A DNA stretch of 64,000 bases, taken from Thermomicrobiales bacterium (GTDB lineage Bacteria; Chloroflexota; Chloroflexia; Thermomicrobiales; UBA6265). The position numbers were made by a program, and so were the translations under genes. The DNA lies in contig JAUJOZ010000018.1 in NCBI GenBank assembly GCA_030447415.1, forward strand, positions 24,640-88,639, read 5' to 3'. The notes beneath the pieces are model-generated. The model was not told the DNA's origin. It searched no databases and worked only from the letters and a program-made list of their open reading frames with translations. Positions 17,323-26,798 of the stretch are shown in pieces; positions within the stretch are counted from its first letter, which is position 1, and the number at the start of each line of letters is the position of its first letter.

Positions 17323-18774
17323 CTAACCCACCGACCGCCGTCCCTTACCTCGCCAAGCCAGCCACGTCGCGACGGCGGTCAGGGCGGCGAGGACCGGGAA
17401 GGGCGCGGCGGTGCCGGCGGCGTCGGCGAGCGCGCCGACGGCGGCCGGCCCGGCGACAAGGCCGACGTCGCTCGTGAGACGGACCATCCCGACCGCACGC
17501 CCACCGCCGCCGCCGAGACGGAGCAGGAGGTCGCCGGCGGCGCTGTTGCCCATCACCTGGCCGACGGCGTAGAGGGTCATCGGCGCCAGGAGCCAGGGTT
17601 CGCTCGGCGCGGCCAGGACGAGCGCGAGACCGACGGCCGTGATCGCAAAGCCGCCCACCAGCGCTCGGAGTGCCCCTGAGCGACGGATAATGCGACCGGC
17701 GGGCACGGCTGCCGAGAGGTGGACGATGTTGACGACGAGCAGCAGGACCCCGATCCGTTGGGCGTCGGCGTCGAAGGCGTCCGCGGCGTAGAGGGGCAGG
17801 GAAACGACCCAGACGCTGTAGTTGCCGTAGACCAGCAGGTTAGCGAGGAGGGCACCGGCGAGCGCCCGGCGTCCCGGCTTGGCCGCCCCGCTCCCGTCGC
17901 CGTCCCGCGCCGAGGCGCGCGAGCCGAGGGCGCGGCCCGCGGCCGGGCGGGTGAGGACCGCTGCGACGACGAGGGCGGCGGCGAGCCCGGCGCTGAGCCA
18001 GAAGACCGCCCGCCAGCCGACCGATCCCGTCAGTGCCCCGCCGCTGACCAGCCCCGCGCTGCCTCCCACTCCGGCGGCGACGTTGAACGCGGTCATCGCG
18101 AAGCCGCCGCCGGGTCGGGCGCGCAGCACCGAGAGGAGGGCCGCGCTCGCCAGCAGGGCAACCCCTGTCCCTTGCAGCGCCCGCGCCGGCAGGAGTGAGC
18201 CTCCTCCTGTGGCCACCGCTGCCAGGAGCGACCCAGCGACCAAGAGGGTCGCCCCGATCCCCGCGGTTGGACGCGGACCGACGCGGTCGACGAGGAATGC
18301 CGCCGGCAGGTTGCTCAACAGCCGCCCGCCGAAGAAGGCGGCAAAGACGAGTCCGGCGCCGGTCCCCGAGAGGGCAAGGGAGCGCTGCACGTCCGGCAGT
18401 GCTGGGGAGGCGATGTCGACGCACCAGTAGGTGAGGACGATCGTGGCCAGCGCCAGTGGCAGGCGCAGCCCGTTCGCCCGCCCTCCCTGGTCCTGGTGGG
18501 ACGCCGGTTCGCCCGAGATGGGGTCGGTCGGGTCGGGTAAGCCGTCGCCGGTCGGGGCCGAGCTCGGGCTTGCCGGCTGATGGTCCGCGTGCTCGCGCCG
18601 CGTCACCGGCGACCCAGCCGTACCCACCGTACTGCTCGCTTCCAACGTGCGCCGCCAAGCGGTCCGGTCTGGGGGGCGACGGTTGACGCCCGACGGTCGA
18701 GGGACGATGGCGCGGCCGCGAAGCGACACGGCCAGCCGCTTCCCGATCTTCGGTGCTGGGGCTGCTTGGGTCAA
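17323..18774 (-). CDS. MFS transporter
   Basis: This is a twelve-helix major facilitator of about 430-480 residues. Landmarks are TYWCVDIASPALPDVQRSL, AAFLVDRVGPRPTAGIGATL (loop 2-3) and a second-half PAGRIIRRSGALRALVGG. The ATG at 18774 overlaps the stop of the glycoside hydrolase as ATGA, which suggests translational coupling. However, the first ~90 residues are polar and the GTG at 18606 is an alternative start. The position suggests sugar or glycoside transport or export at the end of the uptake locus; substrate unknown. Confidence 0.82.
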   Translation of the reverse strand: MTQAAPAPKIGKRLAVSLRGRAIVPRPSGVNRRPPDRTAWRRTLEASSTVGTAGSPVTRREHADHQPASPSSAPTGDGLPDPTDPISGEPASHQDQGGRANGLRLPLALATIVLTYWCVDIASPALPDVQRSLALSGTGAGLVFAAFFGGRLLSNLPAAFLVDRVGPRPTAGIGATLLVAGSLLAAVATGGGSLLPARALQGTGVALLASAALLSVLRARPGGGFAMTAFNVAAGVGGSAGLVSGGALTGSVGWRAVFWLSAGLAAALVVAAVLTRPAAGRALGSRASARDGDGSGAAKPGRRALAGALLANLLVYGNYSVWVVSLPLYAADAFDADAQRIGVLLLVVNIVHLSAAVPAGRIIRRSGALRALVGGFAITAVGLALVLAAPSEPWLLAPMTLYAVGQVMGNSAAGDLLLRLGGGGGRAVGMVRLTSDVGLVAGPAAVGALADAAGTAAPFPVLAALTAVATWLAWRGKGRRSVG

Positions 18775-19627
18775 GCGCCGGGGCGGGGGGCTTCCTCGTC
18801 GCCGGTTGCGAGCCAGTCGAGGGCGACGGCGGCCGTCCAGGATTGCTCCATCGAGCCGAGGGGCTCGCCGGTGAAGGGCTCGACGTACTCGGCGAAGCCG
18901 ATGCTGGCGATCTGGTCGAGCGACGCTTGCCGTAGTCGCGACGCCCGTTCGGTCTCACCGGCGCGGGTGAGGGCCCACCACAAGAACCAGTTCATGAAGG
19001 GCCAGGTCGGGCCGCGCCAGTAGCTGCGGGAGCGGAACCCCGGGTCGTCGGGGCTGGTGCTCGGAGGCACCGGCCAGCGCAACGCGGGGTGGCCGGTGAA
19101 GGCGGGCGAGTCGAAGGTGGCGAGGAGGGCGGCTTGGCGGGCCGGGGTCAACCCGCCGACCACCAGTGGCGCAAAGCCGCCGATGGTTTGGGTCACGACC
19201 GGTGCGGCGGCCCGCAGGTCGTAATCCATGCAGAGCCCCAGTCGTTCATCCCACTGGGTGTCAAGCGCCCGCCGGCCGCGGTCGGCCCGATCAGCGATCG
19301 TTTGCCGCTCGTCGTCCGGCACCTCAACCACGTCCGCGATCGCCTGCAGCGCCTCGTTGGCCGCGACCAGGACGCCGCTGAAGAAGACGCCCTTGACGAG
19401 GAAGGGGAGCGAGCGGTAGACCGCGGCCTCGTCGTAGCGCGCTCGCTTCAACAGCTCGACCAGCCAGAGGTAACGGTCGTACTCCGCGTTCGTCGGCCGC
19501 TGCGACGGGTCGGCGACGTGCTGGATGTCGAAGCGCGTGTAGGGCGGCAGGTCACCGACCGTCACCGCCGCCAGGGGCGCATCCCAGGCCGGCGAGTTGT
19601 CGGCACCGCTCTCTGGATGGTTGTGAC
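18771..19627 (-). CDS. MGH1/GH63-like glycoside hydrolase, C-terminal part (N-terminal part in damaged sequence)
   Basis: An (alpha/alpha)6-barrel hydrolase. The clean portion includes HPESGADNSPAWDAPLAAV near 19600, VGDLPPYTRFDIQHV, FLVKGVFFSGVL and the signature SYWRGPTWPFMNWFLWW with GSMEQSWTAA near the end. These match MGH1-like (mannosylglycerate or glucosylglycerate hydrolase) enzymes. The N-terminal ~200 residues are recognisable upstream (NLDIRRAAQDDGIRNFAAQ near 20.26 kb, MVPHIVFN near 20.18 kb, VPGIANPATSHPEG near 19.93 kb), but in shifting frames. The whole gene would span ~18771-20290. It is the last catabolic gene of the ABC-transporter unit. Confidence 0.72.
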
Positions 19628-20440
19628 CGCGACCGGGACGCCGCTGAAGAAGACGCCCTTGACGAGGAAGAGGGCAGGCGGCCAGACCGCGCTCGTCGTA
19701 GCGCGCTCGCAGGAAGCCGCGGACGTCGGCCAGAGGCGGTCTCGTACTCCGCGTGCGCGATCTCCCGACGCAGTAGGCGACGATGGATGTGGACCGCGTG
19801 TAGGGCGGCAGGTCGCGACCGTGGCCACCGCCGCCAGGCGCATGGTGGCGCCGGCGGGGCGTTGGGTGACAGGCCGCTCTCCAGCGATGGTAGATCGTGG
19901 AAGTAGCCCCTCGGGATGGGACGTTGCCGGGTTAGCGATGCCAGGCACCAGGGCGTGGCCCAGATCTCACGCGGCGGGCGTCGGCCACCACTGGTGCGCC
20001 CTTCGCCTGCGCGATCTCCAGATGCGCCAGTCCGATGGCGTGGAAGGCGCTGTCCCAAGGCCGCTGGTGTGATGGCGCCGGCGGGGGCGGTTGGGTGACA
20101 GCCGCCGACAACCCCAGCGCCGTACCGTCGGGGTAGCTGCCCGTGGCCGCCCGCGCCGCGGGTTGAAGACGATGTGGGGCACCATGTCGCCGTGGTCATC
20201 TGGGCGGCGAAGTTCCTGATGCCGTCGTCTTGGGCGGCACGGCGGATGTCCAGGTTCGTCGCAGCCAGATGGCGCCGGCGCTGTCCAGCCGGCTCCACTG
20301 GTGGGGATAGAGCCGGGGGCGGCTCCGGTTCAGCCGCCGAGGGTCGTTGGCACGCTGGGTCGAGGCGCTGGTCGCCGACGAGGTCAGCAGCAGCGATGGG
20401 AGCCGAGGGTCGTTCGACAACCTCGGTCGCAGCCAGACGG
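19620..20440. other. Probable unpolished assembly patch duplicating both flanking gene ends
   Basis: Within this stretch a degraded copy of the hydrolase segment (compare ~19630-19840 with the clean 19360-19580) is followed, towards higher coordinates, by indel-ridden unique hydrolase sequence. It ends in a degraded copy of the ABC-ATPase 3' region (20366-20430 against the clean ~20485-20545). Many single-base indels distinguish each copy. This is what an error-rich read used to bridge two contigs without trimming the overlaps would give. Confidence 0.65.
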
Positions 20441-21446
20441 GGCCGTCCGGTTGGGCAGGGAAGTCGGTGCGGGCCTGGATTTTGAGGCGCTGGTCGCCGA
20501 CGACCGCGGTCAGCAGCAGGTGGGAGCCGAGGGGTTCGACAACCTCGGTGCGGGCCGCGATCGCGCCGGCAACCGGGGTCGATTCGGCCTCGATATTCTC
20601 GGCGCGGATGCCGATCAAGATGTCGCCGTCCGTGCGGCCGATGGAGAGCGGCACGGTGAACTCCTGGTCCCCCAGGTGGACGCTGGAGTGCCCATTGGCG
20701 CCGCCGATCCGACCGCGCAGGAAGTTCATCGGCGGGCTGCCGATGAAGCTGCCGACGAACTGGGTCGCGGGGCGGTCGTAGACCTCCATCGGCGTGCCGA
20801 TCTGGACGATCCGGCCCTCGCGCATCACGGCGACCCGATCCCCGAGGCTCATCGCCTCGACCTGGTCGTGGGTGACGTAGATCGTCGTCGTCTTGAGCTC
20901 TGCCACGAGGCGCTTCAACTCCGCCCGGAAGTTGAGGCGCAGCAGGGCGTCGAGGTTGGAGAGCGGCTCGTCCATGAGCAGGACGGCGGGTTCCATCACG
21001 ATGGCCCGCGCCACAGCGACCCGCTGTCGCTGGCCGCCGGAGAGTTGGGCGGAGTAGCGCGCGAGGTAGGGGCTGAGTTGAACCAGTTCGGCGGCGGCCT
21101 CGACCCGGCGTGCCACCTCCGGCTTGGCCACCCGCTTCATCCGCAGGCCAAAGGCGATGTTCTCGAAGACGGTCAGGTGGGGGAAGACGGCGTAACTCTG
21201 GAAGACCATCGCGATGTCGCGCTTGCGCGGCGGCAGATCGGTGACGTCGCGGCCGCCGATGCGGACCCGCCCGCTATCCGGGTACTCCAAGCCGGCAATC
21301 ATCCGCATCAGGGTCGTCTTGCCGCAGCCGGACGGACCGAGCAGGACCATGAACTCCTGGTCGGTGACGGTCAGGTCGACGTCGTCGACGGCGCGCGCCT
21401 TCTTGTCGAAGATCTTGGTGATGTTCTGGAGGTGGATCTCGGCCAC
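20290..21446 (-). CDS. ABC transporter ATP-binding protein (sugar type, MalK/UgpC-like), 3' end damaged
   Basis: This is the ATPase subunit of a carbohydrate importer. Walker A GPSGCGKTT is at residues 37-45, the Q-loop at Q83, LSGGQ at 135-139, Walker B VLLMDEP at 155-161 and the switch His in YVTHDQVEAMSLGDR. A C-terminal TOBE regulatory region (GIRAENIEAE) follows. The frame becomes meaningless after GPVWLRP (about 20.44 kb), where the duplicated error-rich stretch begins, so the true stop cannot be placed; the frame runs to 20196. It sits nine bases downstream of the permease gene. Confidence 0.88.
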
Positions 21447-21455
21447 GAGCTCTCC

Positions 21456-22346
21456 TTACCGCGAGACGCGGCCCCACAGGCCGAGCAGGTAGCGCCGGAT
21501 GACGAAGATGAAGACGAGCGACGGGGCGAGCATGAACCAGGCGGCGGCGAAGCGGAACGGGAGGAGCGAATCGTTGAGGGTCGAGAGGACCAGCGCCGGC
21601 AGTGTCCGTTCGCGCAGGGTGAGGATGGACGCCGCGAAGACCTCGTTCCAGGAGAGGACGAAGGTGAAGATCGAGGCCGCCGCGAGACCGGGCAGCGCCA
21701 GCGGCAGGACGACCCGCAGAAACGCGGCGGCGGGCGTACAGCCCAACGTCAGCGCCGCTTCCTCCAGATCACGGGGGACGCCGACGAAGATGCTGCTCGT
21801 GATCAGAACGGTGAAGGGCATCGCGAGGGCGGTGTGCATCAGGGCGACGCTCCAGATGGAATCGTAGAGCCCCCACTCGATGAAGGTCACCGCCAGCGGG
21901 ATCGAGAGGATCACGATGGGAAAGGCGCGGGTCGAGAGGATGGTCAGCCGGTACGTTTCCCGGCCGCGGAAGGCGAAGCGTGCCACCGCGTAGCCAGCCG
22001 GCGCGCCGATGATCGTCGAGAGGACGAGCGTGACCAGCGCCACCAAGACGCTGCGCCACAGCGAGCCCAACACCCCCTCGGCGTTGATGAAGAAGCGGAT
22101 CGTCTCGGTCGAGAGGACGCTGGGGATGATGTTCTTCGGATAGTCGTAGACGACGTCCCGCGGGCTGAAGGCGGTGATGGTGATCAGGTAGAGCGGCAGC
22201 AAGACCCACAGTGCGAGCAGGGTCGCGGCGGCGTAGACGAGCCCACGGCCGATCAGGCGCCGGCGGGCCCGCGCCTGGCGGACCGCCGTGACCGCACCGG
22301 CCTCGATCCCCGGCGCCCTTGGCAGCTCGCGGGCGACGCTGGTCAT
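21456..22346 (-). CDS. ABC sugar permease (MalG-type)
   Basis: This is a 296-residue inner-membrane permease with about six helices. The EAA loop that docks the ATPase reads EEAALTLGCTPAAAFLRVVL followed by PLALPG. A periplasmic loop follows the first helix. It overlaps the preceding permease gene by four bases, so the two are probably translationally coupled. It belongs to the CUT1-type importer with the binding protein and ATPase here. Confidence 0.92.
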   Translation of the reverse strand: MTSVARELPRAPGIEAGAVTAVRQARARRRLIGRGLVYAAATLLALWVLLPLYLITITAFSPRDVVYDYPKNIIPSVLSTETIRFFINAEGVLGSLWRSVLVALVTLVLSTIIGAPAGYAVARFAFRGRETYRLTILSTRAFPIVILSIPLAVTFIEWGLYDSIWSVALMHTALAMPFTVLITSSIFVGVPRDLEEAALTLGCTPAAAFLRVVLPLALPGLAAASIFTFVLSWNEVFAASILTLRERTLPALVLSTLNDSLLPFRFAAAWFMLAPSLVFIFVIRRYLLGLWGRVSR

Positions 22347-23200
22347 CCCATCTGCTCCTCACGCGTCGGCAGCAACACCAGGAAGAGGATCGTGCTCAGG
22401 ACCGAGAGGATCAGGATCAGCGCGGAATAGGCGGCGGCCACGTGGGAGTCCCGGAGCGTGTAGTACCACCGGTACGCCTCCGAGGCCAGGACCGCCGTCC
22501 CGCTGCCGGCCAGCGCCACCACCACCGCGAACGCCTGGAAGGCGAGGATGGTCCGCAGGATCAAGGCGACCTGGAGACTCGGGCGAAGCATCGGCAGGAT
22601 CACCCGGCGGACCTTTTGCCAGAAGGACGCGCCGAAGACGTCGGCCGCCTCGAAGAAGTCCCGCGGGATGCCTTGCAAGCCGGCGACGAGGATGATCATG
22701 ATGATCGAGGTCGCCCGCCAGGCCTCGGCCAGAACGATCGTGAAGACGAGCCAGCCCTTTTCCTGGTAGTTCAAGAAAATGATCTGGCGATCGATGATGC
22801 CAAGCCCTTCGAGGAAACTGTTCAGCCACCCCTGCCGGTCGAAGATCGCCAGCCACACGAGACCGGCCGCGAGGTCGCTGATGCCGAGCGGGATCGCGTA
22901 GACATAGAGCCAGAGCCCCGAGAACTTCAAGCGCGCGTTGACGACGAGCGCCATCGCCAGCGCCAGGGTGAACTGGACCGGGATGATCAGCACGATCAGG
23001 AGCAACGTGGTCGTCAGCGCATCCCGGAACCCGGCGTCGCTGAACATCGTCCGCCAGGACTCGAGGGTCCAGCTGTTGTTCTCGTCCTGAAAGGCCAAGC
23101 CGAAGGCCTGAACCATCGGCGCGGCGAAGAAGATCGCCAGGAACGCGAACGATGGCAGCAGGAGCGCGTACGGCGCCCAGCCGAGGCGTTGCGCCTTCAT
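22343..23200 (-). CDS. ABC sugar permease (MalF-type)
   Basis: This is the partner permease of 285 residues, starting MKAQRLGWAPYALLLPSFAF, with about six helices. Its EAA loop region is GIPRDFFEAADVFGASFWQK followed by VRRVILPMLRPS. It is encoded just before the MalG-type subunit and after the binding protein, the usual CUT1 order. A 150-base gap to the binding protein contains a REP-like hairpin. Confidence 0.92.
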   Translation of the reverse strand: MKAQRLGWAPYALLLPSFAFLAIFFAAPMVQAFGLAFQDENNSWTLESWRTMFSDAGFRDALTTTLLLIVLIIPVQFTLALAMALVVNARLKFSGLWLYVYAIPLGISDLAAGLVWLAIFDRQGWLNSFLEGLGIIDRQIIFLNYQEKGWLVFTIVLAEAWRATSIIMIILVAGLQGIPRDFFEAADVFGASFWQKVRRVILPMLRPSLQVALILRTILAFQAFAVVVALAGSGTAVLASEAYRWYYTLRDSHVAAAYSALILILSVLSTILFLVLLPTREEQMG

Positions 23201-23287
23201 CGGCGCCCTCCGTGAGTCGAGGAGGCGAGGAGTCGGGAAGAACAGGTTAGGGCGTGGTTGGTCTGACCGAGGCGCCGTCCCGGCGAC

Positions 23288-23310
23288 GGGGCCGGTTCAC
23301 GAATCGCCCC
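23288..23310. repeat. REP-like hairpin, copy 2 (imperfect)
   Basis: This is GGGGCCGGTTCACGAATCGC followed by CCC, related to the perfect hairpin at 11250-11271, with the same flanks (ACGGGGC before, CTACGATC after). It lies between the binding-protein stop and the first permease, where it may act as a processing or attenuation hairpin that lowers permease expression relative to the binding protein. Confidence 0.5.
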
Positions 23311-23353
23311 TACGATCACCCTTCTCCTCGACTCCTTGACTCCTCAACTCCGT

Positions 23354-24751
23354 CTAGCCGACCTGGCAGACGCCGTCGCTAGCCGGGTCGGGGGTCCAGC
23401 AGGCGGCCCCGGCTGTCTCCAGGACCTGCTGGAGGTTGGCGCCCTCGGTTTCGAGTACCTCCCGGATGTCGTCGCCGTCGAGGACGATGGCGCGGAAGGC
23501 GTTGCGGAAGACGTCGCTGTAGGCGTCGCTCTGCTCGCCCAGGCCGATCGGCAGGACGGACGGCAGGGCGGCCTCGTCGGAGGTCGTGGCGGCGATGGCG
23601 TCCGCTTCCTTCTGGATGCCGGCCTCGAGATCCGCGGGAATCTCGGCCTCGACGACCGGGAAGAAGGCGTTCTCTTGGAGCGTCAGGATCTGCGTTTCAG
23701 GTCGGGTCAGGTACTCGATGAGGCCGCGGGAGGCTTCCGTGTCCGGCGCGCTGGTGGGGATCGCCAGACCGGCCAGGACCGGGAGGAAGCCGAGCCCTTC
23801 GGGGCCGCGCGGGGCGGGGAAGGTGATGAAGTCGTCGGGGGTCTCGCGCAGGGCGTTGATCAGGCGGGCGGTGTGGTCCCAGGCGAGCCAGACTGAACCG
23901 GACAGCAGGGGATCGGACATGTTGTTGTAGCCGACCGACTGCGGGTCGGCGAACTCCCAGATGCCTTTCAGCCACTCCCACATCGTGACGGCGGCGTCGC
24001 TCGTGAAGGTGGTGTTGAGGCCGCCGGTGAAGCTCGGGTAGGCGTAGCCCTGGAGGAAGCGGTTGAGCAGGCCGTCGTCAGCCGCCGGCAAGCCGAACCG
24101 CGGCCCTTCGGCGTCGTTGATGGCCGAAGCCCAGGCGGTCAGTTGGTCGTAGGTGAGCTCGGTCTGGAGCGCTTCTTCGGTGAGCCCGTCGGGGAGGTGA
24201 TCGAGAGCCTCGCGCCGGGCGACCATAATGTAGTTCGCCTGCATCCAGGGGATGAGGAATTGCTGCTCGGTGCCGTACTTGCCGAACTCCAGGTACTCGG
24301 CGACGAAGCCGCGGTCGGCGAGTTCCGTTGCCAGATCACTCAGGTCGGTGAGGAGGCCTTCGGCCGCCAACGCCGCGAAGTCACCGTGCGTGCCGCCGAG
24401 GAGACCGACCGTCCCCTCGCCGGCCTCGGACTCAGCGGAGATGCGGTCGAAGAACGGTCCCGCGTCCTCATGGACGAAGTCGACCTCGCCCTCGAAGTCG
24501 GCCAGGATGGTTTCCCGCATCGCCTCCTGTTCGGTGACCTGCGAGAACTGCGTCGAGAGCATGACGATCGGCTCGCCGCCCTGGCGGCGCCACGTTGCGC
24601 CACGGCCGCGCCCGGCCGGCGCCGCGAAGGCGCCCCGGCTGCCCACAGCGCCGCCGAGCGCCGCGGCGCCCGCCGCGCCGGCACCCGCCCGGATGAGACC
24701 ACGTCGGGTGAGCACCCACGCGCGAACGACGTCCTTGTCGCTGCTGCCCAT
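23354..24751 (-). CDS. Extracellular solute-binding protein, Tat-exported
   Basis: This is the CUT1-family sugar-binding protein, 465 residues. The N-terminus carries a twin-arginine signal: TRRGLIRAG at residues 15-23, then an Ala/Gly hydrophobic core ending near GAFAAPAG. Mature landmarks are VMLSTQFSQVTEQEAMRETI, a LLGGTHGDFAAL segment and LIEYLTRPETQ. A GGAGG ribosome site and a clear promoter lie upstream. The ligand is probably an oligosaccharide or amino-sugar glycoside, judged from the linked GH4, NagB and kinase genes. Confidence 0.9.
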   Translation of the reverse strand: MGSSDKDVVRAWVLTRRGLIRAGAGAAGAAALGGAVGSRGAFAAPAGRGRGATWRRQGGEPIVMLSTQFSQVTEQEAMRETILADFEGEVDFVHEDAGPFFDRISAESEAGEGTVGLLGGTHGDFAALAAEGLLTDLSDLATELADRGFVAEYLEFGKYGTEQQFLIPWMQANYIMVARREALDHLPDGLTEEALQTELTYDQLTAWASAINDAEGPRFGLPAADDGLLNRFLQGYAYPSFTGGLNTTFTSDAAVTMWEWLKGIWEFADPQSVGYNNMSDPLLSGSVWLAWDHTARLINALRETPDDFITFPAPRGPEGLGFLPVLAGLAIPTSAPDTEASRGLIEYLTRPETQILTLQENAFFPVVEAEIPADLEAGIQKEADAIAATTSDEAALPSVLPIGLGEQSDAYSDVFRNAFRAIVLDGDDIREVLETEGANLQQVLETAGAACWTPDPASDGVCQVG

Positions 24752-24788
24752 GCCATCCTCCTTTGGTTGCGTTAGGCCATCGGCGCGC

Positions 24789-24816
24789 AGGATATCCGAC
24801 CTCGCCCATCTGTCAA
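24789..24816 (-). promoter_or_regulatory. Sigma-70-type promoter of the binding-protein operon
   Basis: On the minus strand TTGACA (24811-24816) is separated by 16 bases from TATCCT (24789-24794), 38 bases before the start codon at 24751. Just upstream of the -35 lies the 34-bp repeat shared with the GH4 gene. Confidence 0.65.
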
Positions 24817-24835
24817 CACAAGCGGTTCGATGGTT

Positions 24836-24869
24836 TAGGGCGGTGTCAAAGTCAAGGTCAGGGCGGCGC
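24836..24869. repeat. 34-bp shared upstream element, copy 1
   Basis: TAGGGCGGTGTCAAAGTCAA continues with GGTCAGGGCGGCGC. It matches 28199-28232 with one difference. Inside are three hexamers in a row (GTCAAA, GTCAAG, GTCAGG). It lies ~85 bases upstream of the binding-protein start and next to the promoter, as an activator or repressor site would. Confidence 0.65.
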
Positions 24870-25034
24870 AGTGGAGTGGGGGCGGAGGGCGCGCGGGGCG
24901 GGGGCGCCGCCGTCGCCCAGGGCGTCGGCGATCCGGGTCCGGCGGAGCGCCCGCTGCAGGCCGAGCAGCCCGTTGCGCCGCGTCGCCCGCGCCCGATCGT
25001 CGACGCCAGGCGCTCGTGCGGCGGGCGGGAATGA

Positions 25035-26042
25035 TCAGGTGGCGAAGAACGACGCGGCCGGAATCGTCGGCACTAGCCGCGTCAGCAGCGCCTCGTCGAT
25101 CGGGATGCCCGCGATCTCCAGCGCGAGGAAGAGGGCGCCTACGGCCGGCTCGAAGCCGCCCCGCACGGATCGGGCCGCGGGGGACGCCGTGCGCACGCGC
25201 GCGACAACGGCCTCGGCGAGCTGGCACGCCGGATGGCGGAAGACGCCCCCGGTTAGCACCAGCGTGAACGCCGTGCCGTCGATGCCCACCCGCCGCGCAG
25301 CTGCCACCGCGTAGTCCCCCAACACCGTTCCCTGCTCCGCCACGATCCGCCGCGCGACGGCATCGCCACCCGCTGCCTCGTCCAGCAGAACGCGCGAGAG
25401 CCCGGCGAGGTCGCGCGGGCGAACCACAGCGTCACGGGCCGTGAGCAGATGGAGAGCGTCCTCGACGCCGCGCCGACCCAAGAACCCGATTACCTGCCCG
25501 GTGAGGCTCGTCGGTGGCTCGATCCCGAGCTCGGCGTGCAGCACCGCGCGGAACGTCCGCCGCGCCAGTTCCTGGCTGCCGTGCGGCTCGGCCCAGAAGC
25601 CGGAGTGCCACGCGCGACCGTCCGCCGCGCGGGCGCCGATCGCGATCCCCGTGCCGCACGCGACGACGACACCGGTGCCGTCCGCCGAGCCGGCGCGGAG
25701 CGCGCCGATGGCGTCATTGACGACCCGGACGGTCCGTCCAAAGCCCCGCTCCCCCATCGCGGCGAGCAGGAAATCGACATCCTCCGGCCAATCCGCGCCG
25801 GCCATACTGAACAGACCGACGGTGAGATCATGCCGCCGGACCGCTGCCGCTCCGAGCGCCGACTCGACCGCCTCCGCCACCGCGGCGAGGGCGCCGTCGA
25901 CCCCGTTCTCGCCGTAGACGTCGCCGCAGCCCCCCCGTCCGGCGCCGACGATCGGACCGTCGGTGCGGGCGACGAGCGCGATCGTCTTCGTGTTCCCCGC
26001 GTCGACGCCGAGCACGTAGCCCGCGGATTCCCCGCTCGCCAC
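25035..26042 (-). CDS. BadF/BadG-type sugar kinase (N-acetylglucosamine kinase-like)
   Basis: This is an ASKHA-fold kinase of 335 residues, probably phosphorylating N-acetylglucosamine or glucosamine. The start GTG at 26042 lies two bases after the nagB stop. The phosphate-1 loop GVDAGNTKT, phosphate-2 VACGTGIAIG, the GFWAEPHGSQELARR segment and the adenosine motif VLTGGVFRHP are present. Family membership is clear; substrate follows from the NagB and GH4 neighbours. Confidence 0.88.
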   Translation of the reverse strand: MASGESAGYVLGVDAGNTKTIALVARTDGPIVGAGRGGCGDVYGENGVDGALAAVAEAVESALGAAAVRRHDLTVGLFSMAGADWPEDVDFLLAAMGERGFGRTVRVVNDAIGALRAGSADGTGVVVACGTGIAIGARAADGRAWHSGFWAEPHGSQELARRTFRAVLHAELGIEPPTSLTGQVIGFLGRRGVEDALHLLTARDAVVRPRDLAGLSRVLLDEAAGGDAVARRIVAEQGTVLGDYAVAAARRVGIDGTAFTLVLTGGVFRHPACQLAEAVVARVRTASPAARSVRGGFEPAVGALFLALEIAGIPIDEALLTRLVPTIPAASFFAT

Positions 26043-26044
26043 CG

Positions 26045-26788
26045 CTATCCTCCGCCGACCGCGCTGTTCACTCCCCAAGCGGCCTCGTCGGCCAGGATGG
26101 TGACACCGGCCGACCGCTGCAACAACGACGCCGGCACGTCGGACACGGCCGGCCCGTCGACGACCCGGTGAAGGATCGCGCGCTTCGACGCGCCCGAGAC
26201 AAGCAGGAGCGTTTGACGGGCGGCGAGGAGCACCTCCATCCCGGCGGTGAGCGCCCGCCGCGGCACCTCCTCAGGGTCGCCCCAATAGCGCGCGTTGCTG
26301 GCCACGCTCTCCGGCGTCAAGTCGACCACCCGGGTCGGCGCGTCAGGGGCGGTGGGCGGCTCGTTGAAGCCGAGGTGCCCGTTCGGCCCGAGCCCCAGGA
26401 TCGCCAGGTCGAAACCGCCGGCCGCGCACACCGTCTCGTCGTAGGCGCGGCAGGTGGCTGCGAGGTCCGACGCGGTCCCATTCAAGCGGACGACCCTGGC
26501 CGCGGGAATGCCGAGCGGCGCTAGGAACGCGCGCTCCATCCAGCCGTAGAGCGAGCGGCGGTCCTCCGGACCGATACCCAAGTACTCGTCGAGCTGAAAG
26601 ACGCGGAGGCGGTCGGTGCGGATCGCGTCGCGCCGGCGGCGCGCCGCCAGCTCCCGGTAGGCGCCCATCGGTGTGTCGCCCGTCGCCGCCACGATCGCCG
26701 CCGTCGGGTTAGCGGCGATCGTTTCGGCGATGCGGTCGGCGGCCGTCCGGCTCAGTGCCGCATAGTCCGCCGTCACGATCAGATCCAC
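26045..26788 (-). CDS. nagB: Glucosamine-6-phosphate deaminase
   Basis: It converts glucosamine-6-P to fructose-6-P and ammonia. Of 247 residues, ATGDTPMGAYRELAA (phosphate loop), FQLDEYLG with the catalytic Asp, and GLGPNGHLGFNEP with the catalytic His are all present. It lies between the GH4 gene (10-base gap) and the kinase (2-base gap), so these three are one operon. No nagA deacetylase is visible here, which suggests the sugar arrives without an acetyl group or that nagA lies elsewhere. Confidence 0.93.
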   Translation of the reverse strand: MDLIVTADYAALSRTAADRIAETIAANPTAAIVAATGDTPMGAYRELAARRRRDAIRTDRLRVFQLDEYLGIGPEDRRSLYGWMERAFLAPLGIPAARVVRLNGTASDLAATCRAYDETVCAAGGFDLAILGLGPNGHLGFNEPPTAPDAPTRVVDLTPESVASNARYWGDPEEVPRRALTAGMEVLLAARQTLLLVSGASKRAILHRVVDGPAVSDVPASLLQRSAGVTILADEAAWGVNSAVGGG

Positions 26789-26798
26789 GCGCCGCCCC

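Noticed and set aside
20301..22430. 709-codon plus-strand ORF
   Set aside because: Antisense to the ABC ATPase and permease genes; Asp/Arg/Glu repeats typical of antisense frames.
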